Of a stretch of DNA of 12,277 nucleotides, positions 6,879-12,277 are shown piece by piece. Position numbers and translations under genes: made by a program. The notes beneath the pieces were generated by a model, which was not told the origin of the DNA, did no database searches, and saw only the letters and a list, made by a program, of their open reading frames with translations. Source of the stretch: Eubacterium sp. (GTDB lineage Bacteria; Bacillota; Clostridia; Lachnospirales; Lachnospiraceae); NCBI GenBank assembly GCA_003520145.1, contig DOVJ01000209.1, positions 1 through 12,277 of the forward strand, written 5' to 3'. Within the stretch, counting starts at the first letter, position 1. Every line of letters begins with the position of its first letter.

Positions 6879-9800
6879 ATGGATAAGTTTGAATATCGTT
6901 TAAGACACGAGCAATTGATCAAATATTATACTGCAGGCGATTTTAAGAGCGCTGCGGCAGTTGCCGATTCTATCGACTGGAGAAGGGTCAGTAACTGGAA
7001 GACTTTAGCCAAGGTCATAGATATATATTACAAGCTTGAAGAGTATAAAAAAGCGCGTAATATAGCTGTTATAGCCTATAACAAGGGTATGGGCGGCAGA
7101 ACACTTATCTTCAAGCTCGCCGATATACTCATAGAGCTTGATGAACTTGGTGATGCATGGAGCATGTATCAGCAGTATAAGGCTATCGCGCCGAATGACT
7201 CTAACGGATACCTGCTTCTGTATAAGTGGAATATTAAGAATGGTGCGTCTGTTGCACAGCTTATAGATATAATCGAGGAGTACCGTCAGAAGGAGCCGCA
7301 TAACGAGGCAAGCATATATGAACTTGCCTGTCTGTATGAGGCTGCCGGCAATATACCAAGAGCACTTGAACTCTGTGATGAACTCATATTGTGGTTCAAT
7401 CAGGGTGAGTATTTTGAGTCTGCTCTTATGGTTAAGAACAGATATAATGCGCTTACTCAGAGACAGAAGGGTATGCTTGAAGCTATCGACGCTAAGAGAA
7501 ATCCTTATGCTGATGCTACTGTTAAGAAGAACAATTCAAGTAAGGTTGTAACAATAGAGATAAAGGGTAATGTAGTAGACCCTGCGGATATTCATCGTAA
7601 GGTAACTACAGAGCTTAATAAGCAGCAGATCAACGATGCTCTTATAGAGAGTGAGAAGATCTCTGCGCCAGCGCCTCAGTCTTCAGTTGTTATGGAGCCG
7701 GTTCCAGTCAATATACCAGAGCAGAAGATAGAGCAGAGACTTGAACAGAGGTCTGAGCAGAGAACAGAAAAGAAGAAGAATGGTATATTTAATTTCTTCA
7801 AGAATATAGTTGCCAGAGAAGATGATAATGACGACGAAGAGGAGGATGAAGATGATGATATGCCTGTAGTCAGAAAGCAGTCTGATGGGCCTGCTTACGA
7901 GACTAACATGGCGTATGAGCCACAGCCGCAGCCAGGTCCGCAGTCGCAGCCGCAGCCGCAGCCACAGTATGTGCCTGCTGATTATGCACAGCAGCCTGTA
8001 TATGATTCTTCTTCATATATGCCTCAGCCACCATATAATACATCACAGTATGTGGATCTTGCATATGATCCGAATTACAATCCTGGTCAGATCATAGATA
8101 TGGTACCTGAAGAGAGTCGTATCATAAGTCAGAACGATGGAATGGTTGACGGAAAGCCTATTAACAAGGATATCAACAAGGTAACTACAGACAGTATTAA
8201 CATCAAGCCTCTTCTGCCTTTTGATACTATCAATCTTCAGAACAGTCTTCAGGAGTCGATTAAGGCTTTGACTGAAGGAGATGAGAAGCATCCACTTTCT
8301 GATTTTGAAGAATATCAGGCACAGAAGGAAGCTAAGAAGCGTGAAGAGGAACTTAAGGCTACTAAGGAAGTTGCAAGTACTGCTGCAGACGACAGTACTG
8401 CTGCAGATGATAGTGCTGAAACTAAGGTTATAGATAAGATTGTATTGCCTCCTACCATAGAGTCTACTATGGATAAGGATGAACTTGATTTTGCCAGAAC
8501 TAAGGTTCTTAAGCCTAAGAAGAAGCATAAGAACAATAAAGAGCAGGAGGTTAAGCCTGTTGATACTAAGCCGCTTGCTCCTGTTCATACTGTAGAGATC
8601 AAGAAAGAAGAGTCTGATGTTACAGAAGAGCCAGCAGTAGCAGAATCTGTTACTGTAGAACCTGTAGTGTCAGAACCAGAAAGAGATCTTTCTGAAACAG
8701 AGATTCTCTTTAAGAAAGCCATCGAGGAAGAAGAGAAGAAGCCTAAGTCATCTTCGGTTGTCATGGAGTATGCTAATGAGAATAACCTCATGATAAGTGG
8801 AGTTATGGAAGGCCCTAATATGAACACTAGCAGGATCATCTATCCGGGTGTTAACTTTAAGGTGGAGACTAAGTATGCTACCGAAGCTCCTAAGAGCACT
8901 GTAACTCAGGAAGAACTAAAAAAGCGTGAGGAAGAGCTCAACAACAAGTTCAAGACTAAGGAACTTCCTCCTATCGAGGCTATAGAGAAGGCTATGGCTG
9001 ATGTCAGCGAGAAGACTGTTACTATACCTGTAGAGGATATAGAGCAGATGAAGGAAGTCGCTGATATAGACAATGCCATCAGAAAAGAAACAAAAGAATT
9101 CGGAACTAAGCCATCTGATGATCTTGGAAGTACACGTGACATCAACGAAGAAATCAGAAGAGGCCTCATGGCTATTGGTGTGATGGATTCTGATATGTCT
9201 GATACTAAGGGCATATATGCTATATCTGATGATTTCTTAGAGAATATCGATGCTCTTTCTAAGAAGGACGAAGCTAAGAAGTTAAGAAGACAGCAAAGAG
9301 AAGAAGAAGCACGTGCTATGGAAGCGGCAAAGGAGGCCGAAGAAGCAGCAAGAAGAGAAGCTGCAGAAGCTGCAGCAAAAGAGGCTGCCGAAAGAAAAGC
9401 AGCAGAAGCTGCAGCAAAAGAAACTGCTGAAGCTGCTGCTAGGAAAGCCACTGAAAGAGATGCTACTTTCAAGAAGGGCTCTACTATGGATATAGCTGCT
9501 TCTATATCAGAAGCTCTGGCTGGCGTAGAGGCTATGGAGGCTGCAGATGAGGCTGCAGGTGCGGCTTTGACTACAGCTGCTAAAGCTGATTCTGACGTAG
9601 TAGCTATCGCTTCTGCTGTTGTTGCTAACGATGGTACAGCAAAGAAGAAGAAAAAGAAGAAGAAAAAGAAGAACAATCAGAACGCACAGAATGTTCAGGA
9701 AGTAAAGGCTGATGAAGAGTCTTCAGATATGCAGGAAGCTCCTGAAGTTGCGGAAGCTGAGGCGGTTACAGAACCTGAGGCAGTTACAGAACCTGAGGCA

Positions 9801-10679
9801 GTTACAGAACCTGAGGCAGTTACAGAACCTGAGGTTAAGGTTGCACAGAAGGCGCCTGTTTCTGAGCCTCAGATAAAGAAGCCTTCAGCTAACATCGAGC
9901 AGAAGAGAAAACCTAAGACTTCACTTGATAAGTATAAGAGCATATGTGCTGTTTACTTCCCAAGATATGAAGATCAGCCTGCTATGCAGGAGAAGATCGT
10001 CAATACTCTTATGAGAATTGACAGAAAACCTCTTGATGGCACATCTAAGACAGGTAACGTTATCATAACAGGTAATCGTAATACCAACAAGGAAGATTTC
10101 GCCATAGCATTTGTACAGGCTGTAAATCATATGGATGGCAAGAAACGTAAGCTTTGCAGGATTGATGCGACATCTGCTAACGAAAGAGGTCTTGATAAGG
10201 TCCTTCAGAAGGTAAGCGGTCAGGTGCTTCTTATCAATAACGCATCTATGCTTAGTGCTGCGAGGATTAAGGAACTTAAGACTATACTTAGTCAGAAGAC
10301 TGACAACATGCTTGTGATCATGGTTGATCATGAGAGTGCGTTGATCAAGTTCCTTGGCAACAATCCATCGCTTAATAACTTCTTTAACAACGTGCTTGAA
10401 ATCAAGAATTATTCTGTTAACGAGCTTGTTGAGATGGCTAAGGATTATGCTATCGAGCATAACTTTGAGATAAGCGAGGCTGCTGTTTATAAGTTGTATC
10501 TTAAGATAGATAAGATCAATACAGACGAGAACGTATCCGATGTAGAAGCCGTTAAGAGATTCATGGACGGCGTTATGGAAAATGCAACTGAAAGAACAAG
10601 TCATTCTTTCGGCTTGTTTAGCTTCATCGGTAAGAAGAATACAAAGATAGTAATAAAGGAAACTGATATAGAATTATAA
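6879..10679 (+). CDS. TPR - long disordered linker - degenerate CbbX/SpoVK-like AAA+ domain protein
   Basis: This 1266-aa cytoplasmic-type protein has no signal peptide or membrane helix. Residues ~10-205 are TPR-like helical pairs (e.g. KLEEYKKARNIAVIAYNKG; YELACLYEAAGNIPRALELC). Residues ~210-1010 are low complexity. They include an acidic run (313-327), a Pro/Gln/Tyr-rich part (~345-390), Lys/Glu-rich helices, an Ala/Glu-rich coiled-coil-like stretch (~800-862), ten consecutive lysines (922-931) and four VTEPEA-type repeats (~962-985). Residues ~1010-1240 follow the AAA+ plan of CbbX/SpoVK/EccA. Walker A reads GNRNTNKE (1065-1072, Lys kept but glycines and Ser/Thr lost). Walker B reads VLLINN (1116-1121, Asp-Glu replaced by Asn-Asn). 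The NPxLxxRF arginine-finger segment reads NPSLNNFF (1162-1169). It is therefore probably a non-hydrolysing pseudo-AAA+ module in a scaffold. TPR plus CbbX-type AAA+ is also the domain order of EccA. Its role is unknown; position alone suggests a link to the SMC complex. Confidence 0.75.
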   Translation: MDKFEYRLRHEQLIKYYTAGDFKSAAAVADSIDWRRVSNWKTLAKVIDIYYKLEEYKKARNIAVIAYNKGMGGRTLIFKLADILIELDELGDAWSMYQQYKAIAPNDSNGYLLLYKWNIKNGASVAQLIDIIEEYRQKEPHNEASIYELACLYEAAGNIPRALELCDELILWFNQGEYFESALMVKNRYNALTQRQKGMLEAIDAKRNPYADATVKKNNSSKVVTIEIKGNVVDPADIHRKVTTELNKQQINDALIESEKISAPAPQSSVVMEPVPVNIPEQKIEQRLEQRSEQRTEKKKNGIFNFFKNIVAREDDNDDEEEDEDDDMPVVRKQSDGPAYETNMAYEPQPQPGPQSQPQPQPQYVPADYAQQPVYDSSSYMPQPPYNTSQYVDLAYDPNYNPGQIIDMVPEESRIISQNDGMVDGKPINKDINKVTTDSINIKPLLPFDTINLQNSLQESIKALTEGDEKHPLSDFEEYQAQKEAKKREEELKATKEVASTAADDSTAADDSAETKVIDKIVLPPTIESTMDKDELDFARTKVLKPKKKHKNNKEQEVKPVDTKPLAPVHTVEIKKEESDVTEEPAVAESVTVEPVVSEPERDLSETEILFKKAIEEEEKKPKSSSVVMEYANENNLMISGVMEGPNMNTSRIIYPGVNFKVETKYATEAPKSTVTQEELKKREEELNNKFKTKELPPIEAIEKAMADVSEKTVTIPVEDIEQMKEVADIDNAIRKETKEFGTKPSDDLGSTRDINEEIRRGLMAIGVMDSDMSDTKGIYAISDDFLENIDALSKKDEAKKLRRQQREEEARAMEAAKEAEEAARREAAEAAAKEAAERKAAEAAAKETAEAAARKATERDATFKKGSTMDIAASISEALAGVEAMEAADEAAGAALTTAAKADSDVVAIASAVVANDGTAKKKKKKKKKKNNQNAQNVQEVKADEESSDMQEAPEVAEAEAVTEPEAVTEPEAVTEPEAVTEPEVKVAQKAPVSEPQIKKPSANIEQKRKPKTSLDKYKSICAVYFPRYEDQPAMQEKIVNTLMRIDRKPLDGTSKTGNVIITGNRNTNKEDFAIAFVQAVNHMDGKKRKLCRIDATSANERGLDKVLQKVSGQVLLINNASMLSAARIKELKTILSQKTDNMLVIMVDHESALIKFLGNNPSLNNFFNNVLEIKNYSVNELVEMAKDYAIEHNFEISEAAVYKLYLKIDKINTDENVSDVEAVKRFMDGVMENATERTSHSFGLFSFIGKKNTKIVIKETDIEL
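9363..9421 (+). repeat. Direct repeat in Ala/Glu-rich coding segment
   Basis: The same 20-base sequence, beginning GCAGAAGCTG, occurs at 9363-9382 and 9402-9421. The copies are offset by 39 bases, so they are in frame and encode repeated AEAAAKE units. It looks like internal duplication within a helical low-complexity stretch, not a mobile or regulatory repeat. Confidence 0.7.
9642..9671 (+). repeat. Ten-lysine codon run (AAG/AAA)
   Basis: Ten consecutive Lys codons, mostly AAG with two AAA, encode residues 922-931 of the TPR/pseudo-AAA+ protein. The basic patch could contact nucleic acid or acidic partners. The longest A-run is five bases, and the frame continues unbroken into the C-terminal domain. 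Confidence 0.85.
9762..9833 (+). repeat. Four tandem 18-bp in-frame repeats (VTEPEA)
   Basis: Four head-to-tail copies of an 18-base unit encode A-V-T-E-P-E repeats. Copies 2-4 are identical and copy 1 differs at one base (GCG for GCA). Near-identity at DNA level implies recent expansion. Any gain or loss of units keeps the reading frame. It sits in the disordered linker just before the degenerate AAA+ domain. Confidence 0.92.
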
Positions 10680-10684
10680 GATTT

Positions 10685-10690
10685 GGAGGA
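10685..10690 (+). promoter_or_regulatory. Strong ribosome-binding site of transketolase
   Basis: GGAGGA is six bases before ATG 10697 and only three before an in-frame GTG at 10694, so the ATG is the better start. It lies in the 17-base gap after the TAA of the preceding gene. It is the closest match to the anti-Shine-Dalgarno sequence of any gene in the window. Confidence 0.75.
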
Positions 10691-10696
10691 ACAGTG

Positions 10697-12277
10697 ATGA
10701 GTGACTTGGATTTAAGGTCCATCAATACGATCAGAGTTTTATCGGCAGATGCCATACAGAAGGCAAAGAGCGGACACCCGGGATTGCCTCTTGGCTGCGC
10801 AGCGATAGGTTATGAGCTTTTTAAGGAGCATATGAATCATAATCCTAAGGATCCTGCGTGGGCTAACAGAGATAGATTCATACTGTCTGGTGGACATGGC
10901 TCTATGCTTCTATACTCGCTTTTGCATCTGTATGGATATGGTAATCTCAGTATCGAGGATTTAAAGCAGTTCAGACAGTTTGGGTCACTCACACCGGGTC
11001 ATCCGGAGTATGGTCATACTGTTGGCGTAGAGGCGACAACAGGTCCTCTTGGTGCAGGTATGGGTATGGCTGTTGGTATGGCTATAGCACAGAGCCATAT
11101 GGCAGAGGTATTCAACAAGGATGGTTACAATATAATAGATCACTATATATATGTTCTTGGTGGTGACGGATGTATGATGGAGGGTATCTCTTCAGAGGCA
11201 TTCTCGCTTGCTGGTACATTGGGTCTTGACAGACTTATAGTATTCTATGATTCTAATAACATCTCTATAGAGGGAAGTACAGATCTTGCTTTCACAGAGG
11301 ATGTTGCGAAGAGATTTGAAGCATTTGGCTTCCAGGTTATTGAGGTTGCTGACGGTAATGATCTTGACCTTATAGACAAGGCTGTTGCTGAAGCTAAGGC
11401 CGATAAGGAAAGACCTTCTCTTATCATCTGCAAGACTAAGATTGGCTTTGGCTGTCCTAAGAAGGAAGGCACTGCAAGCGCTCATGGTGAGCCTCTCGGA
11501 GATGAGAATCTTGCCGAGCTTAAGACTAATCTTGGATTTAATCCAGATGAGTTCTTCCATGTAGACGAGGAAGTATATGATAACTTCAAGGATATAGTAA
11601 AGAAGAAGGAAGCTGTTTACGATGAGTGGCAGAAGCTCTTTGCTGAGTATTGTGAGAAGTATCCTGATATGAAGAAGAAGTGGGATGAATATCACGATAC
11701 AGACAGATTCAAGGATATCTTCGATGATGAGGACTTCTTCTCTTATGAGGATAAGCCTGAGGCTACAAGAAATGTATCTGGCAAGCTTCTCAATAAGCTC
11801 GCTGCTAAGTATGAGAATATACTTGGCGGTTCTGCGGATCTTGCTCCTTCAAATAAGACAAAGCTTTCTTGTTCTGACGATTATTCCAAGAATAATCGCG
11901 GTGGAAGAAACTTCCACTTCGGCGTAAGAGAGATCGCTATGACTGCTATCGGCAACGGTATGATGTTATATGGCGGACTTAAGGCTTATGTAGCGACTTT
12001 CTTTGTGTTCAGTGATTATGTAAAGCCTATGGCAAGACTTTCTGCTATTATGCAGATTCCACTTACTTTTGTATTCACACATGATAGTATAGGTGTAGGT
12101 GAAGATGGTCCTACACACGAGCCGGTTGAACAGCTTGCTATGTTAAGAGCGCTTCCTGGATTTGTGGTATTCAGACCTGCTGATTATACAGAAACTGCTG
12201 TTGCGTGGGCTTATGCTATAAGCTCTAAGAATACACCTACTGCTCTTGTTCTTACAAGACAGAATCTTCCACAGCTT
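10697..12277 (+). CDS. tkt: Transketolase (3' end outside window)
   Basis: The frame stays open from ATG 10697 to the window edge: 527 codons of an enzyme usually ~650-670 aa. It transfers two-carbon ketol units between sugar phosphates in the non-oxidative pentose phosphate pathway, using thiamine diphosphate and a divalent metal. Visible motifs are SGHPGLPLGCA with His27, GPLGAGMGMAVGMA, and the ThDP motif GDG (156-158) ... NN (187-188). The pyrimidine domain has HFGVREIAM with the catalytic Glu412, and GEDGPTHEP (468-476) with its conserved His474. The thiamine-diphosphate and pyrimidine-binding domains are both present and all key residues are intact; the C-terminal domain is missing only because the window ends. 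The gene follows the upstream one by 17 bases with no terminator between, so it may be co-transcribed. However, it is a metabolic gene with no evident link to the SMC genes and may have its own promoter inside the upstream coding region. Confidence 0.96.
   Translation, partial: MSDLDLRSINTIRVLSADAIQKAKSGHPGLPLGCAAIGYELFKEHMNHNPKDPAWANRDRFILSGGHGSMLLYSLLHLYGYGNLSIEDLKQFRQFGSLTPGHPEYGHTVGVEATTGPLGAGMGMAVGMAIAQSHMAEVFNKDGYNIIDHYIYVLGGDGCMMEGISSEAFSLAGTLGLDRLIVFYDSNNISIEGSTDLAFTEDVAKRFEAFGFQVIEVADGNDLDLIDKAVAEAKADKERPSLIICKTKIGFGCPKKEGTASAHGEPLGDENLAELKTNLGFNPDEFFHVDEEVYDNFKDIVKKKEAVYDEWQKLFAEYCEKYPDMKKKWDEYHDTDRFKDIFDDEDFFSYEDKPEATRNVSGKLLNKLAAKYENILGGSADLAPSNKTKLSCSDDYSKNNRGGRNFHFGVREIAMTAIGNGMMLYGGLKAYVATFFVFSDYVKPMARLSAIMQIPLTFVFTHDSIGVGEDGPTHEPVEQLAMLRALPGFVVFRPADYTETAVAWAYAISSKNTPTALVLTRQNLPQL

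Noticed and set aside
8906..9676. Long reverse-strand open frame (256 codons) rich in Ala/Ser/Phe
   Set aside because: It is the complement of the Ala/Glu/Lys-rich part of the forward gene. The low-complexity codons simply avoid stops on the other strand, the N-terminal poly-Phe is the complement of the lysine run, and there is no sensible protein pattern.
9642..9680. Programmed frameshift at the lysine codon run
   Set aside because: The longest A-run is five bases, so the usual A-AAA-AAG heptamer is absent. The zero frame continues into a recognisable C-terminal domain.
9762..9833. Tandem repeats as a CRISPR array or iteron origin
   Set aside because: The 18-base units are directly adjacent with no spacers, in frame within a coding region, and encode a regular peptide repeat.

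Overview
The window holds six genes, all on the + strand and tightly packed. It is most likely a chromosomal stretch from a low-to-moderate-GC Gram-positive anaerobe of the Lachnospiraceae/Clostridia type. The reasons are purine-rich ribosome-binding sites (AGAAGG, GGAG, GGAGGA), Leu codons dominated by CTT, frequent ATA and AGA/AGG codons, and the recR and SMC-like gene neighbourhood. The genus cannot be named from the sequence. There is no integrase, transposase, tRNA, CRISPR array or terminator hairpin, and no gene-free stretch longer than about 40 bases.

Layout: (1) 1-299 is the 3' half of recR (recombinational repair). (2) 296-2474 carries two proteins, of 499 and about 229 aa, that I read as the kleisin (JetA/DUF5716-like) and KITE (JetB/MukE-like; probably DUF6063) subunits of a Wadjet/MksBEF-type SMC complex. 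(3) 2488-6837 is the 1449-aa SMC-type ATPase (JetC/MksB-like), with an N-terminal Walker A, a long coiled coil, a central hinge-like globule, a second coiled coil and a C-terminal signature/Walker B half. (4) 6879-10679 encodes a 1266-aa protein with N-terminal TPR-like helices, about 800 residues of low-complexity sequence, and a C-terminal domain resembling CbbX/SpoVK/EccA AAA+ domains whose catalytic motifs are degraded. (5) 10697 to the end is transketolase, cut off by the window edge after 527 codons.

Gene spacing is -4, -11, +13, +41 and +17 bases. recR through the SMC gene therefore reads as one translationally coupled unit, and the last two genes may be co-transcribed with it. The three SMC-complex genes would form one DNA-loading or loop-extruding machine. 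The nuclease subunit JetD, needed for plasmid cleavage by Wadjet, is not in the window: the position after jetC is taken by the TPR/pseudo-AAA+ protein. The main biological question is whether this is a defence system with jetD elsewhere, or a housekeeping or re-purposed condensin linked to RecR and partnered by the large disordered protein.
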